A stretch of DNA of 64,000 bases from Spongospora subterranea f. sp. subterranea (GCA_049724395.1 JAUGWO010000209.1:120558-184557); one strand, 5' to 3'. Positions 1-11,665 are shown, counted from the stretch's first letter. Notes: generated from the letters alone by a model not told the origin. Made by a program: numbers and translations.

Positions 1-714
1 CGATCGCATCAGGATCGGATCGGCGCCGTCCTCGCTGGCCATATCGCACACCATGATCTGCCCTGTGAATAATCCCACCGCCAACAGCCCCGGGCGGGTC
101 GGGTGGAACGCCAGGCACGTCGAGCAGCAATCCAGGTCCACGGCGCGGCTTGGGCGATCCGGGTCGAATGCGCGTTTCGCCAGATTCCATGCCGATATCG
201 ATGCGAGATGGCGACACCATCCTTGATGATCCAGAGCCCCATATCCGGCGGCGATCACATGGCCACGACAGTTCCAGGAGATGGCCGAAATCGGCAGGTC
301 GGTGCCAGGTCGGTCAACGCGCCGCAACGAATGGAGCACGGACGCCTTGTCCTGGCCCTCATCACGACCTAGCGACGCTAACCCATCGTATATTCGAGCA
401 GAGTTTCGCGACTGGTCCAGTTCCTGCTCCATCAACAACGCCGATCGAATCAGGTTCTGGGGAATGTCCAAGTCGCCTGTTCCACTATATCGTTCCAGAA
501 CCGGGTTCTGAGCGATATCGCCGGTCTGCGCCTCGTGATCTAATCGCTGGGTGGATTGCTGATTCTGATCCCGTTTGTCGATTGGGATTGTCTGATTGAC
601 CGCATCGATCTGGCGGGTCCGATACAGATCTCGCCAATCCGACCTGATCGATACGGGATCGGGTGGTGAATAGGACCCAAAATTATGTTGGCCATGTTGT
701 CCCTCTGGCGCCAT
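1..714 (-). CDS. DYNC2I2: Dynein-2 intermediate chain 2 (WDR34/DYNC2I2), 5' part, runs off the window
   Basis: An uninterrupted frame of 238 codons runs from an ATG at 714 to the left edge, so the 3' part is missing. The first ~140 residues are low in recognisable domains. After that comes the entry to a WD40 propeller, with ISWN, a YGxLDHxxW stretch, AWNL and CLAFHPTRPG followed by GQIMVCD. These blocks match, in order and spacing, the first blades of human WDR34. The family is an intermediate chain of cytoplasmic dynein-2, the retrograde intraflagellar transport motor; it binds light chains through its N-terminus and the heavy chain through the propeller. The alternative, WDR60/DYNC2I1 or an axonemal intermediate chain, is less likely because of the YGxLDHxxW block. 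It implies that the organism builds a cilium or flagellum. Confidence 0.85.
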   Translation of the reverse strand, partial: MAPEGQHGQHNFGSYSPPDPVSIRSDWRDLYRTRQIDAVNQTIPIDKRDQNQQSTQRLDHEAQTGDIAQNPVLERYSGTGDLDIPQNLIRSALLMEQELDQSRNSARIYDGLASLGRDEGQDKASVLHSLRRVDRPGTDLPISAISWNCRGHVIAAGYGALDHQGWCRHLASISAWNLAKRAFDPDRPSRAVDLDCCSTCLAFHPTRPGLLAVGLFTGQIMVCDMASEDGADPILMRS

Positions 715-1597
715 CGCCTTGGGCTGTTATCACTCCATTTATTGTGACTGTTATCTGTCGGCCGTTCTCGTCGACAACACAGAATTAGAGTTTTATTACG
801 CCAAATTACCGTGGGGAAACGGGGCGATAGCGGGCGGTGGCGTTCACAGCGGTTATGTGATGGCGTCGAATGGAATATACCGAATTCGTGAGCGGTGATG
901 TGACAGATATCATTGGGATCGATATACACACACGACTCCCTATTATTGGTGTCGAGACGTTGAACTTGGGATCGGTCCCGGCTGTGGTTTCAACTTGAAT
1001 ACGATGCGGGACGAAGTTGTGGCACAGTTAATGTGCCCGATTATACGAGTGAACACCTGTAGACCTGGTTGTCAATCGAACGATTATACTCAGGAGAGCA
1101 AACATCGGTCGCCTCATGGTCAAGGGGCTGCTTAAACCGGCCATCTCCCAACGACATTGGCGAGGTCGCCGCCAATCCAGGACCCAGGCGACGATCCCGT
1201 TGCTACATGAGCTGTACGTGCACCTGATCAGATCGTCCCTGGTGCGGTCGATAATCGCTTCACCCGATATCAATGAACGTGAGATCGCAAAGGACTGTGT
1301 GTGATATTGTGCGGTCTCCCGTTATTTTACAGTGGTTCACCACTGTAAATATATTACAGGGGCGATCGGATCTGCAGGGCCTGATCTTGTGTTAAATCCA
1401 TACAATCTCACACGCCGGAAACCCCCTCGACCATCAATTCAGGTCGTGATTTATGGAAACCAATGGTGGGTTTATTGGACTTCCCATGTTGTCATAACAA
1501 TGGGGGCGACTACCCGATTACCGCCATGATCACGGAGTCGCCATCGCCATTATAGATCGGGTGCGGGATCCGAACGGGAGCCGCATTCGCGTCGGAA
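715..1597. other. Spacer or unresolved 5' exons
   Basis: No single long frame stands out. Short open stretches on the + strand (about 865-990, 1090-1305, 1322-1400 and 1435-1535) read like coding sequence and could be joined by GT-AG introns into the gene that follows. Several phase choices are possible and I could not fix one. It may therefore hold the 5' exons of the 1598-2565 gene as well as the divergent promoter shared with the dynein-2 chain. Confidence 0.3.
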
Positions 1598-2565
1598 ATG
1601 GCGACGATGGAGACGGATCCGTCGGCGGCGATGCCTCGCCTGCTATCTAAACTCCATACCGGGAGTGAATCAATCCTGGAGCAGTATTCCCTGGATAAAC
1701 TGCCCGGGACCCTACCGGTCTGTCCCCGAGCCCGTTTCGATGCCCCATCCAAATCCCTCAATTCGTCGTGTGTTGTCTTGTTTGTCGTTTTTCAGATCAT
1801 CGGACAGATCCTCAATCAGTTCGACCAAACTATGTTGTAATTTGTCACTTTAATCGCCAGCCTGTCGTTGGCCCTGACCATGACAATTTGGGTTTGGTTT
1901 AGCAATATACTGATGTTCTCGACGAATTTCTCGCTGTTGACGCGATTATACCAATCGGATAAAGGGCAGCGAGCGGCCGATTTCGTCATGTTCTATCCGC
2001 TGAACAACGTCAACGACGACATTCCTTTGGCGGTTGACAACACGTCGTATGAAGTTCTAAGAACCGCATTCGGCGACGCCACCGATCTGAGCTTTGAAGA
2101 ATTCGAGCAAATAATGCTGTTTGAGGGGAATCGAGTAAGGGATTGCGCTTTGAACTATTGTAAATAGTTCATCAATTACTGGTGCGTTTGTTTCCAGAAC
2201 CAATTGCAGCTTTTGTGCCAGGCGTTCGCCGCTGTGTAAGTTGAGATCATGTTCATTGACGCGGCGCTGATTTGCTGAATCATCTGGGAATTTACAGCTG
2301 GCTCAGAGATTATGGGGAAACGGTCGAAGTGACTCCAAGTTTGCTGGTCAATCACCTGAAAAACATATTCCATTATGAGCACCTGAGCCAAGGTGATCGC
2401 CTCCAAATCGATGAATCTGATTTCAAAATCTCAGCGCGATTCGTCAAACACGTTCTGGTCACGTTCACACATGTTAGTCGCACGTTCAGCGTCATGATTT
2501 CAAATCTGATCTTGCGTTGTCAGATGGCCAGCAAAGACTATGAACGAATCACTCGTTCCGCATAG
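1598..2565 (+). CDS. Unassigned membrane protein, spliced (3' exons well supported)
   Basis: The last three exons are clear: one ending at 2134, 2198-2235 and 2298-2565. They are separated by introns 2135-2197 (63 nt) and 2236-2297 (62 nt), both GT-AG, and the frame stays open to TAG. Upstream, an intron 1768-1860 (93 nt) joins in phase to a frame that opens at 1598; a shorter option, 1834-1860, is also in phase. The protein has a hydrophobic stretch near 1861-1935 (LALTMTIWVWFSNILMF), then about 190 soluble residues with many charged and aromatic positions. I do not recognise the family. The true start may lie further upstream. Confidence 0.55.
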
Positions 2566-2727
2566 GGATCCGACTCAATCACGACCTTTAACTTATAAAG
2601 CTAGGTTTTAATTTCAAAGCCAAGGTTGTGTTGCTGGCATCATTATCGTTCGGAATCCCCACCGTGAACAGACCTTTCCAGAGGTTACCGGCTCCGTCTT
2701 CACAGAAACGCTTAGCTCGGTGCGGGT

Positions 2728-4712
2728 TCAGATTCCTCGTCTCCATTGTGGTACGGTCTTCGGTATCCATCGTTCTTGATGGAACATGTTCTTGACTTCC
2801 GGTTCGCATTGATCTGCCTGCCGTTTCAGTTTTCTGATGGCGAGCAGTTCGGTATCCCTGAGCAATCGGTCGGGATCTGGCTTCACTTTGATACCCGATT
2901 GAAGTTTAGCGATCATTGTGTTCAGATGCGCTTCGCGTAGCTTCTGGATCTTGAATTTCGCCTCCAACAGGTCTTGTTTCTTTTGAAGTAGTGCGTGATT
3001 TCTTAGTTGAATCTATAGCGAAACCGTTTTGGGATGTTTGCGAGCCATTTGATGGGCCAAGTACCTTTTCCAAAGTATTCTCGTCGGCTTGTTTCTTGAA
3101 CTGTTTAGATTCGGTTCGATTTGCGCTTGTCATGCACCTTTGCTTTTTGATATTTCGATATCTGTTCACGCAGGCGCTTCATTCTTCGTTGTTCGCGATA
3201 GTGGGCTTCTTTCGCGGCTAATGCTTCGGCGTCCGCTCTTTGGGCTGATTCCTCTTGTGCCTTCGCCTTTTTCTCCTCCTTATGGCGAATCATATCACAC
3301 ATCACAACACTACGCAGGCAATTCCGGCACCAACCTTCCATTTCAATATTGCTTCGTCCTTTATCTGTGCCTCTATTCTCCGCTTTTCCCTTTCTTCGCT
3401 GGAAACATGGTCTTGCTGGCCGAGAACTCCAGATGCTTGAGCGACGGCTTTCTCCTTTTGGCCCTATCACATTGTCAAATTCACCTTTGTTCTCATGGCT
3501 CTCACTAGACTAACTTGTTTTCTAGCTCTCCATTCGGCGATCAATTCCTTCTTATGTGCAATGTATGCCAGATATCTGCTCCAAAATCACAACGTTTTAA
3601 GGTTTCTTTAGCACGCTGGGGGTGAGCAATTATCACCTTTTGAACCATTGATAATGTTCTTTGACAGATTCGTACGATTGACCGGGAATCTCACCTGACG
3701 CTTGTTTACAGAACTCTTCCACATCCTGGCACGAATTCCACAACCTTTCCAGCCCAGTTAGAATGCACATTGTGCTCCGCTACTTCAGTATATACCTCAT
3801 CCAATATTGATGATCAACGGCGTCCCAACCTCCATAGGCACCGCCTTCCGCGTCAATTTTCTTCTGAACGTGGTCCACCTGAACTAGAATTGGATCCCGA
3901 ACCGAGTTGGGCGGCTGAAGTCGAACAGGAACTCAACAGTAGATCGCATCGGTTCGTCAACAACAAACCGTTTCAGTCAGACTGTAATTCGCAGGTGCTG
4001 GAGGTTGATCAATGGGCTCGATCGATGCCGACGACGAATCCAATCTGTGAAACTTCTCCAAAGCGGCGTCTATGGCCTCTTCCAATTGAGCTCGTTCCGA
4101 TCCTATCGCCTCGAACTCTTTGGTTCGATTGATCTTGAACGCCACCAGATCCTCGTCAACCGCATCGAGTAAATTCTTTAATTGACGACACGCTGTCCAC
4201 AAAATCGTCAAGGAGGTCCAAAAAAATGCTCAGCAGACCTAATACCCTTCTCATCGTCAGGTTTCACGGTGGGGATGAACGATTCCACATCAGCAATCTG
4301 TGCTTTGATTGAATCAATAACGGAGAATATGGCTGCACCTGAACCGAACTTCAGAACAAGATAGCGGGCTTAAATTTGGCCCGAACTTTGTTCTACGCGA
4401 TCTCTTGATAAAGCAGAATTTTCATCAATAAGGTATCGCATTTCATTGTTCAGATATTGATCCAATCTGGCCAGGTTATTTTGGACAGACAACTCTAGGA
4501 GATTCACTCTGACAAGGTGAAACTTGATGAATGAAACCACAATTGGAGATGGGCGGCAAAATCGTACTTCTGCTGAAAGTTCCTGGCGCAGGTTTTCCAT
4601 TCTTCCGCCTCCAACTTCCTGGCTGAAGATGGCCTAGCGGATAGACCTCTAAAACAGGACACCCATAAGCCTGATCCGGTTGAATTTGGCGAACATACTT
4701 TCCAGTTGACAT
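2728..4712 (-). CDS. CCDC112: CCDC112-like centriolar-satellite coiled-coil protein
   Basis: About ten exons join in frame from an ATG at 4712 to a stop at 2728. The order of motifs follows CCDC112. First comes an N-terminal coiled coil (LARLDQYLNNEM). Then GGWDAVDHQYW, followed by a segment where a tryptophan/acidic block leads to HYQWFKRYLAYIAHKKELI, matching the KWYQKFLALEERKK region of the human protein. A long lysine/glutamate-rich helix follows, and the protein ends IPKTVPQWRRGI, close to the human ending IPHRAIPTWRQGI. CCDC112 is a centriolar satellite protein linked to ciliogenesis. One intron, 3101-3137, is only 37 nt. It lies 145 bp from the next gene upstream on the same strand. 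The exact first ATG is the least certain part. Confidence 0.82.
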
Positions 4713-4856
4713 CGATTCAGTATCGACGGCGCCCCAGTTTCTCGTCCTCGAAAATGGTGGTTTGTGCAGGGAGAGCCGGAGCGAGTCAGCTAACAGTCAA
4801 AGACAGTGTCGAAAAATAGATCCAATCCATCGTGTGAATGTACGCCAGAGTTTTAT

Positions 4857-5655
4857 TCAGTTAGAGTCACCTTCGACGACGGATTCCGGTTTACGCAGCT
4901 GGGATGTGATTGCGTCGAACGCTGCTTCGCTGACCTTTTTGGCGACGTGTTGGCTAACTGGTTTCACGACTTCTCGCTGCATCTGATCCCCAAACGTCTT
5001 GGCCGCCTGCAGACCAATTGACTGACGAAAACCTGGACCTGTTCAACGCACCAACCTTGATCGTCGAATCAATACTTCCCTGATGGGTTTGCACAAACGG
5101 GGCGACAAAGTGTTTGAAAACCACTTGAGCACCGTTTGTCTGGGGAGCGAACAACCAAATCAAGCAACAGCATTTGACGAACTGATAAAATGGGACCCAG
5201 AATAGAAATAGATCTCCGAACGCTTCTAAAACCTGGAAAAGCCTAAGGACGGAATGATCAGATATAATTTGAGTTAAAAAAAATGTGTCAAAATACCCGA
5301 AAACAATCCAGTATGTTAACCAGTACGAATCGTCAGCTGTTCCTTTCGATTTGACGGCATTGAACGATTTCAATGTGGGATAGAAAAATCCAATGCAATT
5401 AGTAACTGCTTTACCACCAAAACCCTGTTTATAGACATTCGTCAGTTTACAATTTGACAAAAAAACGTGGTGACTCTTTACGGTCAGAATAAATGAAAAA
5501 CAGAAAAACGCAGCGATTAACACGGCGTGCGTCTGCTTCAAGCCGGTTTTCTGCGTGAAAAGACGAAGGATCTGAATCTCGCGCTTGATTAAATTCGACT
5601 CCATGTGGTCGATCCAGTTCATGGCGTCCGATTTGAACTTATCCACCTGCTCCAT
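4857..5655 (-). CDS. REEP5/YOP1/HVA22 family ER membrane-shaping protein
   Basis: Start at ATG 5655 (MEQVDKF). An N-terminal amphipathic region is followed by the TB2/DP1/HVA22 domain: a hydrophobic hairpin, GFGGKAVTNCIGFFYP, a charged loop with WLTYWIVFG, a second hairpin with FWVPFYQFVK, then FVAPFVQTH. Two introns lie inside the domain, including a 57-nt one that adds no stop. A 34-nt intron at 5022-5055 leads into an amphipathic C-terminal tail (QREVVKPVSQHVAKKVSEAA) that ends at 4857. Family members insert wedge-like hairpins in the ER membrane and stabilise tubule curvature together with reticulons. The length fits YOP1/REEP5-6. A plant-type HVA22 name would describe the same family. 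Confidence 0.88.
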
Positions 5656-6224
5656 TGTCGTTTGGGATCGACCTGACGCCAATTGAACGACAGCCCCAGA
5701 CTATTACTATATGATCTTGACCAATAACGAATAGGAGTAGAAGGTTCGAGAATTGTGCGCGAGTGCAATGGTCCCCGTCCCCATTAATGTGCGGTCTCAA
5801 GATACACACTCACCTGTGTGTACACGAATGCCAGTCGACGCAGCCCCCTTTGGTTGTACTGACGAACTGCTGAATTTCGCCCATGTTGAATTATTATTCG
5901 CCTGTGGAATTTGACCTGACGACGGTTTGACCTTTCTACTGCTGAATTTTGACCGTTGTGCCTGAGTTCCTCATCCTGATGAGCGTCCAGAATAACGAGG
6001 AACCGCGGGTTATTGCCGTTTGCGACTTGATTTTTTCGGTAAATCATTGTTTTATGGAAATTGATCGAGGATGGGACCTGACGAAACCCAGTTGTTCAAC
6101 CAGTATGGTTTATCAGAATAAACCAATCGGGATCCTGAAACGGATTTTGTGTGTGAGCAGTGAATTGACAATTTCGCCCGGCAACTTGATATCGAATCCC
6201 TCATTTTAGTGTGGCGTGGGAATT

Positions 6225-6248
6225 GGACCTGAAACCGGTTTCAGGTCC
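6225..6248. repeat. 24-bp perfect palindrome
   Basis: The stretch centred on AACCGGTT reads identically on both strands over all 24 bases and is flanked by non-matching bases. There is no gene around it. It could be a protein-binding site or a transposon remnant. Confidence 0.85.
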
Positions 6249-6422
6249 CGATAATCGGACGAGTGCGAATACCGCAAGTGGGGACGAGCCAGCCCGGCCT
6301 AGCCGGTGGCGAAACGTTCGAACGGGGCATTTCCGTAGCAGATGTTGCCCACCGCAGTAGGAACACAGCTCCCTCTCCCGACGGCCATCATTGTCGTCGG
6401 TGGCGCTGGGTCGTACCGGCTC

Positions 6423-6452
6423 CCATGACCATCGCTGCGACGATGGTCATGG
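6423..6452. repeat. Hairpin: two perfect 12-bp arms, 6-base loop
   Basis: Left arm 6423-6434 (CCATGACCATCG) is exactly complementary to right arm 6441-6452. No poly-T follows, so a terminator is not implied. It lies 175 bp from the 24-bp palindrome. Confidence 0.85.
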
Positions 6453-7049
6453 TGGGGTTCGGCGGTTAACGTTGGAGTGCGAGAACGAATGGCTGGGGCG
6501 TGAGCGGAGTCCCCTGCCCATTGATCGTCGTTGCCGGTCACGTTCTCAGAGTGGTATTGCCGATGGGAACGCATTGGGAAGCGATCGCGTCCCTTTCGCA
6601 TCTTCCACGAGTAGTAATTTGTCCCTGATGGACCCGATAAAGCGGTTCAACGAGAACCACAAAGATGAACTTCAAAGTTTGGGCAACCAATGACGCTGTG
6701 AACGGTATTGGGCCAACAAACATCAAACCTGTTGGAAATAAACGTTGTGGTTGCATCGCTTGCCGGGGAAATGAGCAGGCTTGTTCTTAAAAAGGGTTCT
6801 GGGTTTGAGAGCAGGACATCTGTGGGTGTCTGTAGTTCGATCAACGCAAAGAAATGAGGTTTCGTTCGGGACGATGAACTAGACAACGCAAGTACCATTA
6901 AGAAATGTGATCAATGACGCTATATCAGTGTCCTAACTGGTTTTGACTCCATTTATAAAGGATCAAGTCAAACAAGAAGCTGATGAAACTGCTCATTGAT
7001 ACCTTAAGGTTCGACCAACCTAGTGTCTGTTGACCTGTTTATTCTGTCG

Positions 7050-7322
7050 ACAGTAAGGACCTCGCGGTGATAAAAGCTTCAAGACGATCCGGAAAGCTTG
7101 ACATCGAGATTGCGGTACTGCTGCGGTGACCAAACGACATCCAATGCGATAATGGCTCAGATCCACTAAATAGTTCATCATCGGAGCAAACTTCACAATT
7201 GGATGTCGCTTGGTCCCAACAGCAACACAGTACCCTAGATGTCAAGCTTTCGTCGAATCGTCTTGAAGCTGACATCGCTGCCATAAGATCAAGTTGGAGA
7301 ACTAGCACCGCGAAGTCCTTTT
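7050..7322. mobile_element. Foldback/MITE-like element
   Basis: Imperfect inverted arms of about 75 bp (roughly 7075-7145 and 7197-7271) flank a 50-bp centre. Outside them, a terminal motif AGGACCTCGCGGTG on the left matches the inverse of CACCGCGAAGTCCT on the right. A TA dinucleotide borders each end, which would fit a Tc1/mariner-type target duplication. There is no coding capacity. The inner arms share blocks such as AAGCTTGACATC and CGACATCCAAT. Non-autonomous TIR element is the simplest reading. Confidence 0.6.
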
Positions 7323-8332
7323 AGTTCGTGCCGGCAATCGGAACGACATCAAAATTTCGACGTGTATTTGCCCATGATCCAACACCAAACCGGTGCTTGG
7401 AACTCACGCATCTGAAATCGCTGCTCGTTATCGCTCAGGAGCTACACTCTTAAACCGTGCACCCAACGGCAAGAAAATATCGCATTTGAGACGCTCTATC
7501 GAGGCGGGAAATTATGTAAACACCCGCGAATCGCACGAGCAACAGGACTGCGCTGCCTTCGCCGCTTCGCTGCAAAAAAAATCACGAGTTTTCGCATATG
7601 AACCAGCGATATTGAGTTTCAAGGTTGCCACAATTAAGGGACGTTGGTCTGATGTCGACAGCAAAAAGCGTGTAGGTGTCTTTGTCCTCAACCGTGGTCA
7701 ATCCAGGTCAATATTCACAGTACGTCTTGTTGTGATTGCCCTTCAGTTCTGATGCATCAATCGTTTTCCCATCAGATACCCTATTCCGATATGGCGCAAT
7801 CTGGAGCACATTCCGTCCAAATACGAACTCACATTTGGCTGGATGATTGACGCAAAGGTTAGTGTTTGTCGCTATTTGCAGGGAGTATCATATCCGGTAC
7901 ATGTTTTCGAACGAAAATCTGCCCAGACTCGACAGAGATCAAACCTCAACGATCTACCCGTGGTTGCCCGTAGTTCGAACCAAACCTGAATTGTCGCGAT
8001 GAGTTGCTGATGGACATTGTTGTGTTGGGCGAGTACCCACAGCGCCAGGTCCCATGCGATCAGCACAAGTGCACGCGCGCCCCTGTGACGGGCCGCCGTA
8101 ACGAATCGTATCGTGGCCCACTCTGGCACCGTAACACCCTATTTATCCGGTTTCTTCCGTCAATCACCGACTAGCGCCAATCACTACCGTAGACCCCTCG
8201 CCCAACTCGCCAACCACAGATCGGGAACCGATATATCTACTCTATATATATATATCTCCAGCGCAATCGATATCGAATGCGCCTAAGAAAGTCATATGTC
8301 AATAGCCAGGAGAACTGATCACCCCAACTACT

Positions 8333-11300
8333 ATGAGCAATGTTCCACTGTTAGCGTCATCGATGCTATTGATAATATGGTAAGTCGTGCCCATGTTCCC
8401 TGTCGTGCTTCGCCACGATAGTTCAGTTTGGCAAATTGCATTGTAGTGTCTCGACATATTCATTTCCGCTGCAAGCGACGATCATCGTCCAAACGTCAGT
8501 TGCTGTACATCTCTGTATGAACAGGAAATTTGAAACGATGGATTGTGCAGAGACAGTTTTGGTAAGGCGACCGAAACGAACCCGACCGGCAGCGATTGCA
8601 CTGATGTCAACAAGCAGAATAACGAATGTGAGTCAGCAGTTTGCTAGAACACCAGTTAAGTGTCTTATACAGCAAACCTGTTTTCGTATGTAGGCTTGGG
8701 AGGAATCAGCAGAAAAGCGACGCTGTTCCAACAGGTTCTGAACGAGACCGAAGGCGACGCGGTTTTCTTGGACATGGGCAACACCATGGCGATCGGCGAG
8801 CTATACCGATTTTATCGCGGCGATGTCGAGGCGTTCATGTTCCGGCGCTACAATTTCAGCGCCATCGTCCCGAAAAATCTGGACTGGACCTTGTCTGTTG
8901 ACGAACCCGATCGATTGCAGATCAAATCCGGGGTCCCTGTCGTATCCGCCAATATTTTGCGACGATCGTCGAATCGTCGAGCGTATCATCCGTACGTTCT
9001 AGTGCGACTTCCCAACGGCCTCGTCATCGGAATCATCGGGTCGAATTCCGAGACGGAGCTGACCGCCGGGCACGTGTTCTCGGACGACTTCATCATCGGG
9101 AACCCCATCGGGTACGTTAGCGAGGCGGTTGGGGAAGTGAAAGTCCTGGGCGCCAACGCCGTCATCGTCTTGGACAACTCTGGGAAACTCGACCCGGATG
9201 TTCAGGCGGAGTTCATCAAGTCCCATCCGTTCGTCGACGTTCATATCGTCAACCACATCGATTCATTCTACGGAAATGCCAGCATTTTTACGTGCGGCGA
9301 ACAATGCACCTATGGAAGGTCGATTCTCAGGATCGATCTGGCGTTCGCCGCCAATCTTTCCGTGGTAGGTGCCAGGTCGGAGATCATCCCGGTTTCGCCA
9401 ACCATCCCTGACGAACCCGACGTGCAATTATATCTTCAGCAGAAACTCGAAGAATTCCACAACGCGACTGATGCCATTGTTGTCGCCGAGTCGGATTTCA
9501 CCAGTTCCTTCATGGAATACCCAACGGATTTCAAGAATTTCAGCCACTCCACTGGCGATATCGTCGCGGATGCGTTCATGAACACGGCTCGTAATTACAA
9601 TATCGTGGCCGATATAGGGCTGGTCAACAAAGGATCCATCAGGGCGACGTTCCCCAAGGGCCCGATAATTCGAAACCGGGTCGGCCAGGTTAGAGCGATT
9701 TCGTTGCCCGATTTGGTTCCGCATTGCTGAAATTCGCTTTAGATTCTCCCGTTCTTCGACACGGTATGCGCATTCTCCATCAAGGGCAGCTATCTTCTCA
9801 AGGCGTTGCAAGCATCGACAAAGCTGGCCCTGTTCGGGTCATTCCCGGAGGTGTCGGGCGCCAGATTTCAGTGGAATCCCGACCTGCAGGACCGTATCGA
9901 CCTGGGCGGAATCACGTCGATCTCGGTTCAGGACCCGGTCACCAAAACGTGGTCGCAGTTCTCAATCGAAAAATCGTACGTGGTCGTGACCAGCAGCTTC
10001 GTTTGCAACGGAGGCGACGAATTCCAATTACTCAAAGAAAACGGCTTCGATTTCCACGAAAACCTCGATTCGGTGCTTGACTCAGTGATTGGCTATCTCG
10101 AACAAGAAAAGATGCTCTACGCTAGTAATTACACCACGCCCAGGTACGTAATTCCTGTCCTGATTTGACATCAGTTTCATTGATGTTGGATAACTAGAGG
10201 CGAGCTGACCACCGACCCGTCGGCAATTCGCTTGACCGGCGATTGCGAGAAAGGGAAGTACTTGGACGAGAACGGATCGTGCAAACTGTGCCCGGTGGTC
10301 AACACGGTTGTCGATTTCAAGATCGTCCAGACGCAGGATCTGTGGGCGATCAGCGCCATCGTGGTTGATGCGCTGCTGGACTCGGAACTGTCGCAGCCGA
10401 TCACGATGCAGGCCGTTCTCATGAACCAAGGGCCCTATGCAGTGTCGTGGCGAGCCGATCCCGCCGACAGCGAGTTCGTGACGCTGTCGCCAGAATACGG
10501 CCTGATCTCTGGCGCCCAGTCTCTGGTCATCAACGCGACCTGGGTGATCTCTGTCGCCAAACGGGCGCCCTTCATCACGATCAATGTGATTGGACGCGAC
10601 CTGTCGTCCGTATTCCTGTGCTACACGCCGTTATCGGTCCGGTTCCCGATCCGGTACAAGCCCCTGTACGTTCGCTATTTCTACCCTTGGATCCTGTTCC
10701 CGATCATCATGATCAGCTACGTGTTCGTGATGGGGTTCCTGGTCATGTCGACCTGTCTGATCTGGCGCAACAGGAGGTCGGCCATGATCAGGGCATCATC
10801 CCCAACCCTGCTGTTGATCAACATCGCTGGCGCCATGGTCTTGTCCAGCGGCTCGATCGTGTTCTCCATTCTGCCTAACGGTGCCAACGCTAACGCCATA
10901 TGCGAGCTTCGCTGGTGGTTGCCTGGTCTAGGTTTCAGCATTATGCTCAGTCCATTGCTGATGAAAATTTACCGAATTGATAAGGTCATTTTGGCAAACG
11001 CCATTTGTTTGCACTGTGGTCTGAGAGATTTTCTCGGCAGATTTTTGTTTCCGACACAATTAGGATGATTTCCATACCAAACTCACTGCTGCTGAAGGGA
11101 GTAGCCGCAATGGTCTCGGCGATGGTCGCGCTCCTAACCATCCACTCGATCATGTTCCCATCGGTCAGCGTGGTCCTGCCCGCCACTGATATCCCTACCG
11201 ACGCCCCTGATGATCACACGATCACGCTGGATCAGTGCACAACATATGATGTATATGTAGCCGTCATCCTGACCACATGTGCCCTTTTTGTTGCCTGGGG

Positions 11301-11665
11301 CGCCAGATTAGCTGTGAGTTCATTTGATGTTGAGGGCCGGCATTGGTGTTTGATATTTGGTGGGTTTCAGTGGGCATGCTAGGTCGGCGCCGGCGGATTT
11401 CAACGAATCTCCTTCCATTTCTGTCGCGCTGATGTTCATCTCTATATACGCCGTCTTGATATTGCCATTGCTGTATCTTCTCGACGCGAACCCGGCCGTT
11501 CTGGTCATACTACGCGGCCTGGGAATCAACGTTGGAGTGGGGGTCTCGATGGCCGCCCTGTACCTGGGCAAACTCGACATGATCCTCAGGGGGAACGCAC
11601 ACACGATTCCGAACACCAGACTGCAGCTGCATCAAATGCCAACAGTACTGACTACTGATGGGTAG
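8333..11665 (+). CDS. Seven-helix class C type receptor with a degenerate 5'-nucleotidase ectodomain
   Basis: The model starts at ATG 8333 with a likely signal peptide (LLASSMLLIICLANC); the first small exons are uncertain. The exon to ~9690 plus the next (9744-10142) form a UshA/CD73-like 5'-nucleotidase. The N-terminal metallophosphatase half keeps the fold pattern (CLGGISRK, FLDMGN, VLDNSGK), but the usual DAGD, GNHEFD, LGHSG and GGHS metal sites read DMGN, PKNLDW, LDNSG and VNHID. The C-terminal substrate half is well kept (GDIVADAF, NKGSIRA, FPEVSG, NGGDEF). Next come a cysteine-rich linker (GDCEKGKY...CKLCP), a beta-type domain, and seven helices between about 10680 and 11600, with RASSPTLLLINIAGA, WWLPGLGFSI and MKIYRI, typical of class C receptors. 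The intron near 11315-11385 has two possible phases. It probably signals at the plasma membrane through G proteins; ligand unknown, nucleotide or nucleoside likely. Confidence 0.78.

Larger units (their letters stand above)
5656..8332. other. Gene-poor spacer with inverted repeats
   Basis: No gene is recognised in these 2.7 kb. It holds the palindrome at 6225-6248, the hairpin at 6423-6452 and the foldback element near 7050-7322. An open stretch at 7393-7752 begins with a non-ATG codon and resembles no family. A short TA run lies near 8239-8260, upstream of the receptor gene. Confidence 0.5.

Noticed and set aside
1834-1860. 27-nt intron in the 1598-2565 gene
   Set aside because: A 93-nt intron, 1768-1860, uses the same acceptor, keeps phase and fits the local intron size better. 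The short form is kept only as an option.
7393-7752. 119-codon open frame on the + strand
   Set aside because: It begins at a non-ATG codon, has no recognised domain, and stands alone next to a foldback element.
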